Shown here: piece by piece, positions 34,937-43,150 of the stretch
Position numbering within the stretch: position 1 is the first letter of the stretch
Layout: every line of letters starts with the position of its first letter
Source: CAXMNX01 sp964194845
GTDB lineage: Bacteria; Pseudomonadota; Alphaproteobacteria; Rhodobacterales; Rhodobacteraceae
Direction of reading: 5' to 3'
Assembly (NCBI GenBank): GCA_964194845.1
Contig: CAXMNX010000035.1
Span: 1-64,000, forward strand
DNA length: 64,000 nt
The notes under the pieces: generated by a model
Database searches by the model: none
Told to the model about the DNA's origin: nothing
The model's input: the letters and a program-made list of their open reading frames with translations, nothing else
Translations under genes and position numbers: made by a program

Positions 34937-35650
34937 ATGGATCTGATCCTTGGATATCTTGCAGGGCTGCTGACGCTGATCAATCCCTGCGTTCTGCCGA
35001 TCCTGCCGATTGTGCTGGCGACAGCGCTTCAGGCAGGCCGGTTCGGGCCGCTTGCGCTGGCCGCAGGAATGAGCGTCAGCTTTGTAGCGCTGGGTATGCT
35101 GGTGGCGGTGTTCGGCCAGGCATTGGGGATCAATGACCAGACAGTTTCAAATGCTGCGGCGGTGTTGATGATTGGCTTTGGCCTTGTCCTGTTAATACCA
35201 CGCTTTTCGGCGCAATTTGCGACCGCAACGGCCGGATTTTCGGCGCAGGCCGATGATGGCATGAACCGGATCGACCAAAGCGGCATAAGCGGCCAGTTTG
35301 TGGGTGGTATTCTGCTTGGTGCAATCTGGAGCCCGTGCATCGGCCCAACGCTGGGTGGCGCAATTTCTCTGGCCAGCCAGGGGGAAAGTCTGGTCCAGGC
35401 GACCGCGATCATGTTCACCTTTGCGCTGGGCGTTTCCACGACAATTATTGCGCTGGGTTATGGTGCCCAGTCGGTGATCCGGCGTCGCCAGTCGCTTATG
35501 CGAAAAATTTCGAATGTCGCGCGCCCGGTGATGGGTGTTGTGTTTGTTGCCGTTGGCCTCGCCATCCTGTTCAAATTTCACCATCTCGCCGAGTTCTGGG
35601 CGCTGGAAAACCTCCCGGCCTGGCTCACTGATCTGTCCGTATCAATCTGA
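34937..35650 (+). CDS. ccdA: CcdA-type thiol-disulfide transmembrane reductase
   Basis: 237 residues with six or so membrane helices and the two redox cysteines in LINPCVLPILP and IWSPCIGPTLGG, the DsbD-beta/CcdA signature. It carries electrons from cytoplasmic thioredoxin to periplasmic thiol proteins. The exported thioredoxin gene 18 bases downstream is its probable partner, and the window's c-type cytochrome is an example of a client class. Confidence 0.88.
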   Translation: MDLILGYLAGLLTLINPCVLPILPIVLATALQAGRFGPLALAAGMSVSFVALGMLVAVFGQALGINDQTVSNAAAVLMIGFGLVLLIPRFSAQFATATAGFSAQADDGMNRIDQSGISGQFVGGILLGAIWSPCIGPTLGGAISLASQGESLVQATAIMFTFALGVSTTIIALGYGAQSVIRRRQSLMRKISNVARPVMGVVFVAVGLAILFKFHHLAEFWALENLPAWLTDLSVSI

Positions 35651-35667
35651 CGACTAGGAGACGCATT

Positions 35668-36075
35668 ATGAAACGTCGCACATTCATCGCTACTTCAGCG
35701 GCATTTCTGACCGCCGGGCCAGTACTGGCTCTTGGCAAGCAATATGAGCCGGGGCTTGTAAAAAGGGAACTCAGGGCTGGGAAAACCGTGTTTCTCGATT
35801 TCTACACCGATTGGTGCACGACGTGCCGAAGCCAGCATCGCACGATGGATGCCTTGAAGGCGGCTAACCCGGCATACGAGGCAAACATCAGCTTCGTTGC
35901 CGTCGATATGGATCAGTATTATAATTCCGATCTACGCCGCCGCCTGAAAATACCGCGACGGTCGACGTTGGTCGTGCTTAAGGGCCGGAAAGAATTGGGT
36001 CGGATTGTTGCGGGGACTGGCGAGGCCGAAATCAAGTCACTGATGGATGCTGCTTTGTCTGCCGCGATGGTTTAA
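35668..36075 (+). CDS. Exported thioredoxin-like protein
   Basis: 135 residues with a twin-arginine-like leader (KRRTFIATSAAFLTAGPVLA), then a thioredoxin fold with active site WCTTC in DFYTDWCTTCRSQH, like the C-terminal domain of DsbD. The usual cis-Pro loop reads KIPRRSTLVVLKG. Together with CcdA it makes a split DsbD-like pair. Confidence 0.85.
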   Translation: MKRRTFIATSAAFLTAGPVLALGKQYEPGLVKRELRAGKTVFLDFYTDWCTTCRSQHRTMDALKAANPAYEANISFVAVDMDQYYNSDLRRRLKIPRRSTLVVLKGRKELGRIVAGTGEAEIKSLMDAALSAAMV

Positions 36076-36132
36076 TCCTTTGCCAAAATGCATGTCATCA
36101 TTAATTCTGCGAAAGCAGCGAAGGGGAATGAC

Positions 36133-36711
36133 ATGCTGGAGATTGGCACGACGGTGACAAATGCCCGGACGCGCACTCTGATGACGCTCGAACATATGGA
36201 CGAAACCACGTTCAGGGTGCGTTATTCCTCGCCCGAAGCCCCCAACAGGTTTGAATTGCCGGGCCACGTTCACGAAAACTGGGACGAAGAGTTTGCCGTG
36301 CTCGAAGGTCGGGCGCGTCACAAGCTTGATAGAGATTGGTGTGGAATCGGCGAGGGCGACACGGTTACCCTTCCGCGCGGCAAACCGCATATTCATCCCT
36401 TTGGGGTCGGCGATGGCCCCTCAGTGATCGTCCAGTCCGGTACTGTCGTGAACGGGCGACCTGACGCCATCCGCGAGACACTGGGTGTGCTCTTTTCGTT
36501 GATTGATCGCCAAGCGCGTGGAACGATTGCGTTAGCCAGATCCGGGTACCCGACAAATCCGCTGATTTTCGCAGCACTGGGCAAAGTTCTGGGCGATAAC
36601 GGCTCTTTTGATGCCCGCTTCCCGATCCCGTTCCAAAAGTTTGGCGCAGCAACGTTAGGTCGGTTGGCGGTCGCAATGGGCACAGATGTGATCGACGAAA
36701 AATATCTCTGA
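36133..36711 (+). CDS. Cupin-domain protein
   Basis: 192 residues from ATG 36133, with aagggga upstream. Cupin motif 1 is visible (LPGHVHENWDEEFAVLEGRA, giving His, His and Glu ligands) and motif 2 follows (LPRGKPHIHPFGVGDG). The C-terminal half is helical and unassigned (FSLIDRQARGTIALARSGYP). Reaction unknown. Confidence 0.78.
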   Translation: MLEIGTTVTNARTRTLMTLEHMDETTFRVRYSSPEAPNRFELPGHVHENWDEEFAVLEGRARHKLDRDWCGIGEGDTVTLPRGKPHIHPFGVGDGPSVIVQSGTVVNGRPDAIRETLGVLFSLIDRQARGTIALARSGYPTNPLIFAALGKVLGDNGSFDARFPIPFQKFGAATLGRLAVAMGTDVIDEKYL

Positions 36712-36725
36712 AACGCGTAATATTA

Positions 36726-37826
36726 TCAGCCGATCGACCCGCGTTCGCCACCGGTTTGGGCGCGGTCAAGCAACAGATGATCCAGAACCACCGCCGCCGC
36801 CATCGCTTCAGCCACGGGCACCGCGCGAATGCCGACGCAGGGATCGTGACGGCCCTTGGTGATGATCTCGGTCGCTTCGCCGGATTTGGTGATCGTCTTT
36901 CTGGGTGTCAGGATCGACGAGGTAGGCTTTACTGCAAACCGAACCACGATGTCCTGTCCGGTGGAGATACCGCCAAGTATCCCGCCCGCGTGATTTGACG
37001 AGAATTCCGGCCCATCAGGACCCATAAAAATCTCGTCGGCATTGTCTTCACCGCGCAGCCTTGCTGCCGCCATGCCTTCACCGATCTCCACACCCTTCAC
37101 AGCGTTGATCGACATCATTGCCGCAGCAAGGTCGGTATCAATTTTGGCATAAACAGGCGCGCCCAGCCCCGGCGGGCATCCGCGCACCGACACTTCAACC
37201 AATGCGCCCACGGACGATCCGCTTTTGCGAAGCCGGTCCAGATATGTGGCCCAATCTTCAACCGCGCTGGCATCCGGCACCCAGAATGGATTGCGCTCGA
37301 TCTCGTCCCAATCGAATCGCGCGCGGTCGATGTCCTTCTCGCCCATGGCGACCATGTAGCCGGTGACGCTTAAGCCGGGCGCGAGCTTGGCCAGCGCTGC
37401 CCGTGCTACGCCGCCTGCCGCCACCCGCGAGGCCGTTTCGCGGGCCGACGAACGCCCGCCGCCTCGATAGTCGCGAACACCGTATTTCTGCCAATAGGAT
37501 ATGTCGGCGTGTCCGGGGCGGAATTTTTCGGTGATGTCGCCGTAGTCCTTTGTTCGCTGATCGGTGTTGCGGATCATCAGTTGGATCGGCGTTCCGGTTG
37601 TAACACCTTCGAAAACACCTGACATAATTTCTACAGCGTCGGCTTCCCGACGCTGGGTCGTGTATCGGCTCTGCCCCGGCCTGCGCCTGTCAAGCCAGAC
37701 CTGGATGTCGGCCTCGGTCAGCGGCACGCCGGGCGGGCACCCGTCCACCGTCGCGCCAAGCGCGGGCCCGTGGCTTTCACCCCAGGTCGTGACGCGGAAT
37801 ACATGTCCGTAGGTGTTGAAGCTCAT
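36726..37826 (-). CDS. aroC: Chorismate synthase
   Basis: Last shikimate-pathway step, FMN-dependent: EPSP to chorismate. 366 residues with VTTWGESHGPALGATVDGCP, RRRPGQSRYTTQRREAD, KFRPGHADISYWQKYG, YRGGGRSSARETASRVAAG, and the C-terminal HDPCVGIRAVPVAEAM. Full length, single gene. Confidence 0.97.
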   Translation of the reverse strand: MSFNTYGHVFRVTTWGESHGPALGATVDGCPPGVPLTEADIQVWLDRRRPGQSRYTTQRREADAVEIMSGVFEGVTTGTPIQLMIRNTDQRTKDYGDITEKFRPGHADISYWQKYGVRDYRGGGRSSARETASRVAAGGVARAALAKLAPGLSVTGYMVAMGEKDIDRARFDWDEIERNPFWVPDASAVEDWATYLDRLRKSGSSVGALVEVSVRGCPPGLGAPVYAKIDTDLAAAMMSINAVKGVEIGEGMAAARLRGEDNADEIFMGPDGPEFSSNHAGGILGGISTGQDIVVRFAVKPTSSILTPRKTITKSGEATEIITKGRHDPCVGIRAVPVAEAMAAAVVLDHLLLDRAQTGGERGSIG

Positions 37827-37893
37827 CGTGCCAATTCCCTTGCAGAACAGGGTCTAAATCAGCAGCGCCAAGTATGGAAGGTGCAGGGCGGCG

Positions 37894-38337
37894 TTAATCC
37901 TGATCGAGCTTCCGCTGCATCAGGACTTTGTTGCCTTCGGTTCCGGTGACGTGCCATCCAAGATGTTCGTACATCGAGACATTTCCGGCCATATCTTTGT
38001 GCGTTGCCAATGCCAGATGCGTGACGTTGGCGCTTTTCGCCAATTCTTCGGCACGCGCAAGCAAAGCTTTTGCCACGCCCTTTCCGCCGCACTCAGGATC
38101 GACGGCAATGTTCATGACATGAAAGGCGTCGTCGTGCGGTGCCGCATTCAAAACGCCGACCACAGACCCGCCCAATTCCAGAACAAACATCCGCCCGGCA
38201 TCAATTTCGTCGATCACACCTGCCGAGACATCGGGAAGGTCATGCAGGCGTTCGGTCCAGTCGGAATAGGAATTTTCAATGACCCGCCGGATCTTTTCAG
38301 CATCTTGGGAATTAGCTGTTCGGACGATCTGGGCCAT
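37894..38337 (-). CDS. GNAT-family N-acetyltransferase
   Basis: 147 residues. Acetyl-CoA-binding motif A is visible as MNIAVDPECGGKGVAKALLARAE, with motif B around LALATHKDMAGNVSMYEHLG. Substrate unknown. It reads away from the divergent TPP-riboswitch operon. Confidence 0.82.
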   Translation of the reverse strand: MAQIVRTANSQDAEKIRRVIENSYSDWTERLHDLPDVSAGVIDEIDAGRMFVLELGGSVVGVLNAAPHDDAFHVMNIAVDPECGGKGVAKALLARAEELAKSANVTHLALATHKDMAGNVSMYEHLGWHVTGTEGNKVLMQRKLDQD

Positions 38338-38410
38338 TGGTCGACTTTCCAGATCTCAAGCACCGTGCGCAAGGCTTCCTCTTGCGACTTTCGGGCGGGC
38401 AGGCTAACCA

Positions 38411-38502
38411 GACCGCACCTCGGGGTGCCCCACATGGGCTGAGATGCTGATCGCAGCAGACCCGTTGAACCTGAACCGGTTAACACCGGCGGAGGGAAGG
38501 TC
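38411..38502 (+). ncRNA. TPP riboswitch (THI element)
   Basis: The conserved core is present: CGGGGTGCC, GGGCTGAGA (to 38444), ACCCGTTGAACCTGA, CCGGTTAACACCGGCGGAGGG. The P1 helix can form from GACC/CCTC (38411-38421) with GAGG/GGTC (38492-38502). It precedes thiBPQ, so thiamine diphosphate should turn off thiamine uptake. The 3' strand (ggagggaagg) also resembles a ribosome site for an in-frame ATG at 38506. Confidence 0.95.
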
Positions 38503-38547
38503 GAAATGTCCTCACCCAACTTCCGCCAGTCGAAGAAGGATCGAGAG

Positions 38548-39534
38548 ATGCGTTTTCCTGTTCTTACGGCAGGGCTATTGGCGGTGACACCTGCGTTGGC
38601 GCAGGAAAAGCCCGTGCTGACTGTTTATACCTACGACAGTTTCGTCACCGATTGGGGGCCGGGGCCTGCGGTTGAGACGGCATTCGAGGAAACATGCGCC
38701 TGCGATCTGAAATTCGTCACGGCGGGCGATGGGGCCGCACTTCTGAGCCGGATCAGGCTGGAGGGCGCGCGCAGCGATGCCGACATCGTGCTTGGGTTGG
38801 ATACAAACCTGACAGCCGCCGCTCGGGCGACCAACCTTTTCGCGCCGCATGGCATCGCGACACCTGCTTTTGAGATGCCTGTGGATTGGGCCGATGACGT
38901 GTTTCTGCCCTACGACTGGGGCTATTTCGCCTTTGTTCACAATGCCGACGCGCAAGATGTGCCGGTGGATTTTCGGTCGCTCGCGCGGTCCGACACCAGC
39001 ATCATCATCCAGGACCCGCGATCGTCAACGCCGGGGCTTGGGCTGCTTTTCTGGGTCAAAGCGGCTTACGGCGACGAGGCGTCCGGCATATGGCGGGCGC
39101 TTGCTGACAACATTGTCACGGTGACGCCGGGTTGGTCCGAAGCTTACGGGCTATTTCTGGAAGGTGAGGCTGACATGGTTCTGAGCTACACGACCTCGCC
39201 CGCCTATCATTTGATTGCCGAGCAGGATGCCTCGAAGACCGCCGCCAAGTTCAACGAAGGGCATTACATGCAGATCGAGGTTGCGGCCAAACTTGCGGGC
39301 AGCGATCAGCCCGAACTGGCGGACGCTTTCCTGAATTTCATGCTGTCTGACGCGTTTCAGGCGGTGATCCCGACGACAAACTGGATGTATCCTGCGGCGT
39401 TGCCGGGCGATAAATTGCCCGATGGATTTGAAACGCTGATCCAGCCGGAAAAAGCGCTGATTTTAAGCTCAGAGGATGCCGCCGCGATGCGCAATGAGGC
39501 TATTGACGAATGGCTGGACGCGCTCAGCCGCTAA
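38548..39534 (+). CDS. thiB: Periplasmic thiamine-binding protein
   Basis: 328 residues with a signal peptide (MRFPVLTAGLLAVTPALA, cleavage before QEKP). The mature part has the ThiB pattern LTVYTYDSFVTDWGPGPAVE, SDADIVLGLDTNL, FLPYDWGYFAFVHN, TPGWSEAYGLFLEGEADMVL and SYTTSPAYHL. Start ATG 38548 has aagaagga upstream; an in-frame ATG at 38506 would add 14 residues before the signal. Confidence 0.93.
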   Translation: MRFPVLTAGLLAVTPALAQEKPVLTVYTYDSFVTDWGPGPAVETAFEETCACDLKFVTAGDGAALLSRIRLEGARSDADIVLGLDTNLTAAARATNLFAPHGIATPAFEMPVDWADDVFLPYDWGYFAFVHNADAQDVPVDFRSLARSDTSIIIQDPRSSTPGLGLLFWVKAAYGDEASGIWRALADNIVTVTPGWSEAYGLFLEGEADMVLSYTTSPAYHLIAEQDASKTAAKFNEGHYMQIEVAAKLAGSDQPELADAFLNFMLSDAFQAVIPTTNWMYPAALPGDKLPDGFETLIQPEKALILSSEDAAAMRNEAIDEWLDALSR

Positions 39535-41078
39535 GCGCCAGCACATGGCTCGGGATTGCGGCGGCGGCGGCGATCCCGTTGCTTATTCTGACGACTTCGG
39601 CGGCGGTCGTCCTGAAAGCCGAAGCTGGACGCGGGTTCTCGGCGGCAGACTGGGCGGCGATCCAGTTCACGATCTGGCAGGCGGCATTGTCGGCCGGAAT
39701 AAGCGTGGCGCTGGCAATTCCGGTTGCGCGCGCGCTCGCCCGACGCCGCTTTCCCGGACGCGGTGTTCTGATCACTTTGCTGGGTGCGCCGTTTCTGTTG
39801 CCGGTGATTGTCGCGATATTCGGTCTGGTAGCGATGTTCGGAAGAAACGGAATTCTGAACGGATTGCTCACCGGTCTTGGCTTCGAGCCCATCAGCATCT
39901 ACGGCGCGCATGGCGTCGTTCTTGCGCATGTTTTCTTCAATCTGCCACTGGCCACCAGGCTGAGCTTGCAGGGCTGGCAGGCGATTCCGGGCGAGCGGAT
40001 GCGTTTGGCCGCAACACTTGGGATGGGGCCAGCAGCGGTTGCGCGACATTTAGAACTGCCGATGCTCGCGCGTGTTGTTCCGGGGGCATTGCTGATCATT
40101 TTCGTAATCTGCACCACCAGTTTCGCCGTCGCCTTGACGCTAGGCGGCGGGCCCCGGGCCACGACGGTTGAATTGGCCATATACCAGGCGCTGAGATTTG
40201 AATTTGATCTGTCGCGCGCGGCGTATCTTTCGGTTATTCAGCTTGGCATCGCTGCGGTGGCGGCGTTCATCGCTTTGAAATTCGCAACTACGCCGGGGTT
40301 TGGTCCGGGGCTGGATCGGGCTCAACGCAGGTGGGATGCGCAGGGTCTGTGGCATCGGGTCTTTGATTTCGCGGTGATTGGCATCGCCGCGCTGTTTTTA
40401 TTGCTTCCGGTGGCCTCGGTCCTGCTCGACGGGCTGCCAAGGATTTTGCAACTGCCAGAGCCTGTCTGGATTGCGACGCTGCGATCCCTGCTTGTGGCGC
40501 TTGCTTCAACGGTTCTGGTTGTTGTCGCAACAATTGCCATCGCGACCGCAGCGACCAGCGTTGGACCCAGATCGCGATATATCGAAGGTGCCGGGCTGCT
40601 TGCCATTGCGGCGTCGCCGCTGGTCTTGGGCACCGGCCTTTTCATCATACTGTTTCCGGTCATCGACCCTTCGCGGCTGGCGCTTCCGATAACCGCGCTG
40701 GTGAATGCCGTTGTAACGCTGCCCTTTGCGCTCAGGGTAATGATCCCGGCGATGCAAACATTTGAAGCCGACTTTGGCCGACTTTCCGACAGCCTGAATA
40801 TCCGTGGATGGGCGCGTCTCCGGCTTTTGGTGCTGCCACGTTTGCGCCGCCCGCTTGGGTTCGCGGCGGGCATTGCCGCGGCGCTAAGTATGGGTGACCT
40901 TGGCGTGATCGCGCTTTTCGCGGATCCGGAAACCGCGACTTTGCCGTTGCAGATTTTTCGCCTGATGGGGGCGTACCGGATGGATGACGCGAGCGGCGCA
41001 GCGGCGCTGCTTTTGATCGTAAGTTTTGCGCTTTTTTGGGTATTCGACAGGGGAATAGGCCGCGATGCTGACGATTGA
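39510..41078 (+). CDS. thiP: Thiamine ABC transporter permease
   Basis: 522 residues with about 12 membrane helices in two permease domains; EAA-type loops are seen at ERMRLAATLGMGPAAVARHL and FGRLSDSLNIRGWARLRLLV. The fused double-domain length is normal for ThiP. It starts inside thiB (25-base overlap). Confidence 0.93.
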   Translation: MAGRAQPLSASTWLGIAAAAAIPLLILTTSAAVVLKAEAGRGFSAADWAAIQFTIWQAALSAGISVALAIPVARALARRRFPGRGVLITLLGAPFLLPVIVAIFGLVAMFGRNGILNGLLTGLGFEPISIYGAHGVVLAHVFFNLPLATRLSLQGWQAIPGERMRLAATLGMGPAAVARHLELPMLARVVPGALLIIFVICTTSFAVALTLGGGPRATTVELAIYQALRFEFDLSRAAYLSVIQLGIAAVAAFIALKFATTPGFGPGLDRAQRRWDAQGLWHRVFDFAVIGIAALFLLLPVASVLLDGLPRILQLPEPVWIATLRSLLVALASTVLVVVATIAIATAATSVGPRSRYIEGAGLLAIAASPLVLGTGLFIILFPVIDPSRLALPITALVNAVVTLPFALRVMIPAMQTFEADFGRLSDSLNIRGWARLRLLVLPRLRRPLGFAAGIAAALSMGDLGVIALFADPETATLPLQIFRLMGAYRMDDASGAAALLLIVSFALFWVFDRGIGRDADD

Positions 41079-41751
41079 GCACCTTCGATTTCAGCGCGAC
41101 GAATTTGAGCTCGCTGCTGACTTTTCGCTCGCGGAGGGCACGCGGGCCGCAATTATCGGCCCATCGGGCGGCGGTAAATCCACGCTTCTTTCGCTGATTG
41201 CCGGGTTCGACCTGCCGGACAAGGGCCGGGTGCTGTGGGACGGCGAGGATATGGGGCTGCTCGCGCCGGGCAAACGACCCATCGCGGTGCTATTCCAGGA
41301 TAACAACATATTCCCGCACCTGGATATCCTGACCAACGTGGCGCTTGGCGCTTCGCCACGCGCCTGGCCAGCAGCGGCGGCAATGGAGCGTGCACGCGAG
41401 GCGCTGTCGCAGGTTGGTCTTGCCGGATTTGAAGGCCGTAAACCCGGCGTTTTGTCAGGGGGTCAGCAAAGTCGCGCGGCGCTGGCGCGTATATTGGTGA
41501 CAGAGCGGCCAGTTGTTTTGATGGATGAACCATTTGCCGCCCTCGGTCCGGCGATGCGCGCCGAGATGCTGGAGCTGGTTGTTCGGCTATTGCCGGAGGC
41601 GACAATTCTGATGGTCACGCACGATCCCGAGGATGCAAAACGCTTTGCTACGCAAGTCTTGTTCGTGAACGAGGGGTTGGTTTCGCTGCCCACTGGTCCA
41701 GCGGAATTTTTCGCCCATCCGGAAGGTGCTGTGGCAGAGTACCTCAGTTAA
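41065..41751 (+). CDS. thiQ: Thiamine ABC transporter ATPase
   Basis: 228 residues with Walker A GPSGGGKST, signature LSGGQQSRAALAR, Walker B VVLMDEPFAAL and H-loop MVTHDPEDAK. It overlaps thiP by 14 bases, completing thiBPQ. Confidence 0.94.
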   Translation: MLTIEHLRFQRDEFELAADFSLAEGTRAAIIGPSGGGKSTLLSLIAGFDLPDKGRVLWDGEDMGLLAPGKRPIAVLFQDNNIFPHLDILTNVALGASPRAWPAAAAMERAREALSQVGLAGFEGRKPGVLSGGQQSRAALARILVTERPVVLMDEPFAALGPAMRAEMLELVVRLLPEATILMVTHDPEDAKRFATQVLFVNEGLVSLPTGPAEFFAHPEGAVAEYLS

Positions 41752-41787
41752 CGGGGGCAGTATATTCGACTGTCAATGCGCGTAAAA

Positions 41788-42207
41788 TCAATCGTCGCCA
41801 TCCACCTGCCCACGCAGAGTTTTGACGTCGCCCCGGCGCTTCTTGGCATCGAGCCTTTTCCGCTTTTGCGACGCCGTAACCCGCGTTTTAATCCGCTTCT
41901 TGGGTCTTTCGGCAGCCCGCCTGATCAGCTCAGCCAACCTTTCGCGGGCGATATCTCGATTTCGCGGCTGGCTGCGTTCCTCGCTGACCTGAATGACCAA
42001 AGCGCCGTCTTTGGTCCATCGCCGCCCCGCAAGGCGCTTTAAGCGGCGCTTTACCGGATCGGGTAAATTCGGAGAGCTTTCGGCTTCGAACCTGAGCTCA
42101 ACCGCCGTCGCCACTTTGTTGACGTTCTGGCCGCCCGGCCCGCCTGCGCGAACGAATTGCTCGGTCAGCTCCCAATCAGCGATATCAATGTCGTCGGTGA
42201 TCTTCAT
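41788..42207 (-). CDS. arfB: Ribosome-rescue peptidyl-tRNA hydrolase ArfB (YaeJ)
   Basis: 139 residues: catalytic GGQ in RAGGPGGQNVNKVATAVEL, and a Lys/Arg-rich C-terminal tail (RPKKRIKTRVTASQKRKRLD) that enters the empty mRNA channel of stalled ribosomes. It lacks the other release-factor domains, as expected. A structured RNA element with its own hairpin lies directly upstream on the same strand. Confidence 0.93.
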   Translation of the reverse strand: MKITDDIDIADWELTEQFVRAGGPGGQNVNKVATAVELRFEAESSPNLPDPVKRRLKRLAGRRWTKDGALVIQVSEERSQPRNRDIARERLAELIRRAAERPKKRIKTRVTASQKRKRLDAKKRRGDVKTLRGQVDGDD

Positions 42208-42225
42208 TCGGGGCTCGAAGTAAAG

Positions 42226-42250
42226 AAGGGCCGCGCAATGCGCGACCCTT
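42226..42250 (-). terminator. Terminator-like hairpin upstream of arfB
   Basis: On the minus strand AAGGGTCGCGC, loop ATT, GCGCGGCCCTT, then CTTTAC. All 11 pairs form in minus-strand RNA (one U-G wobble), whereas the plus-strand RNA has an A-C mismatch, so selection is probably on the minus transcript. The U-tract is weak. Confidence 0.6.
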
Positions 42251-42330
42251 CCGAGATTTATGGAGGTGGGCCAGTTAGGGGTCGGCGTACCGACGGCCCA
42301 GTTGAGAGTCTTCTGCCTTCAGGTTTGCCT

Positions 42331-42387
42331 TCAGGCGACGGCCCTCCCAATTGTCCGGACACCTCTCTCCAATATCGCTCTAGACAC
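42331..42387 (-). CDS. 18-residue ORF with a near-perfect Shine-Dalgarno
   Basis: GTG start with aaaggagg placed seven bases upstream. Product MSRAILERGVRTIGRAVA: a basic, amphipathic-looking peptide. The ribosome site is far stronger than those of the surrounding genes and is extended to near-full complementarity with the 16S end. It could be a regulatory leader peptide or an independent miniprotein. I know no named family. Confidence 0.5.
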   Translation of the reverse strand: MSRAILERGVRTIGRAVA

Positions 42388-42456
42388 TGGACCACCTCCT
42401 TTCGTTGTTACCGATGCTTTGAAGGTTGTCATAGTTCTTGCGTCTGTCAACGATTT

Positions 42457-43077
42457 TCACGCAACGGTTACGGTCATTCGCTTAACGATCAGGTGAAACG
42501 GCACCAGTGCGGCAAGCGCTAACGCCAGTTTAACGCCCCAATCGGCAACGGCGAGCGACATCCACAGAGGCACGACGGGACCAGCGCCAAGAAGCGGCAG
42601 CGCCTCGTTCGCCCAGCCGATATCGTTTGCGGGCTCAAGAAATGCCAGCGTTGCTGAGAACGCGATGGTGAAGAAAAGCGCGGTATCAACTGCCGATCCG
42701 ACAATGGTCGATACAAGCGGCGCGCGCCACCAGACACCGACACGCAATCGGTCGAAGATCGAGATGTCCAGAAGCTGCGCTGTCAGGAAGGCAAGGCCCG
42801 AGCCTATCGCGATGCGCCAGGTCACCAGCGGCCCAAACTCGCCCATGATCTGTGTGCCAATGAGCGAGCTTGCAACGCCGACGACGAAGCCCGCGAAAAC
42901 GACCTTTCGCGCGGTGTTGGCACCGTAAACCCGGTTCATCACGTCAGTGACGAGGAACGCCAGAGGATAGGTGAACGCGCCCCAGGTCAGCCATTGGCCG
43001 AAAAGGAATTGCACAAGGATGTTCGAGGCCACAACGACGGCGGCCATAGCAAGAATGCCGGGAAGAAGACGAGCCAT
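42457..43077 (-). CDS. yhhQ: Queuosine-precursor transporter (VUT/YhhQ family)
   Basis: 206 residues, about six membrane helices, with the family wording WGAFTYPLAFLVTDVMNRVYG, GSGLAFLTAQLLDISIFDRL and STIVGSAVDTALFFTIAF. YhhQ imports preQ0/preQ1; queG at 21.2 kb uses the product of that pathway. The leader (43078-43150) contains the 12-base palindrome CCCCCATGGGGG (43115-43126) but no recognisable preQ1 riboswitch. Confidence 0.88.
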   Translation of the reverse strand: MARLLPGILAMAAVVVASNILVQFLFGQWLTWGAFTYPLAFLVTDVMNRVYGANTARKVVFAGFVVGVASSLIGTQIMGEFGPLVTWRIAIGSGLAFLTAQLLDISIFDRLRVGVWWRAPLVSTIVGSAVDTALFFTIAFSATLAFLEPANDIGWANEALPLLGAGPVVPLWMSLAVADWGVKLALALAALVPFHLIVKRMTVTVA

Positions 43078-43150
43078 TTGATTTTCCGTTTTGACAAGGT
43101 GGTCGGAGACTTGGCCCCCATGGGGGACGTGGGCAAATACCGCCCTGTTG

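Larger units (their letters stand above)
42226..42405 (-). ncRNA. Candidate structured RNA with internal anti-Shine-Dalgarno
   Basis: On the minus strand, AAAGGAGGTGGTCCAG (42402-42387) matches the reverse complement of the usual 16S rRNA 3' end at all but one position. Downstream, CTGGCCCACCTCC (42274-42262) can pair with GGAGGTGGTCCAG (42399-42387) at 12 of 13 positions, hiding the ribosome site and the first base of the GTG start. Between them: direct repeats of CCTGAAGGCA (42335-42326 and 42323-42314) and a two-tier hairpin (GGCC[C] outer, CCGAC/GTCGG inner, 42300-42267). A terminator-like hairpin closes it. A TTGACA at 42450-42445 could be its -35. Confidence 0.55.
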
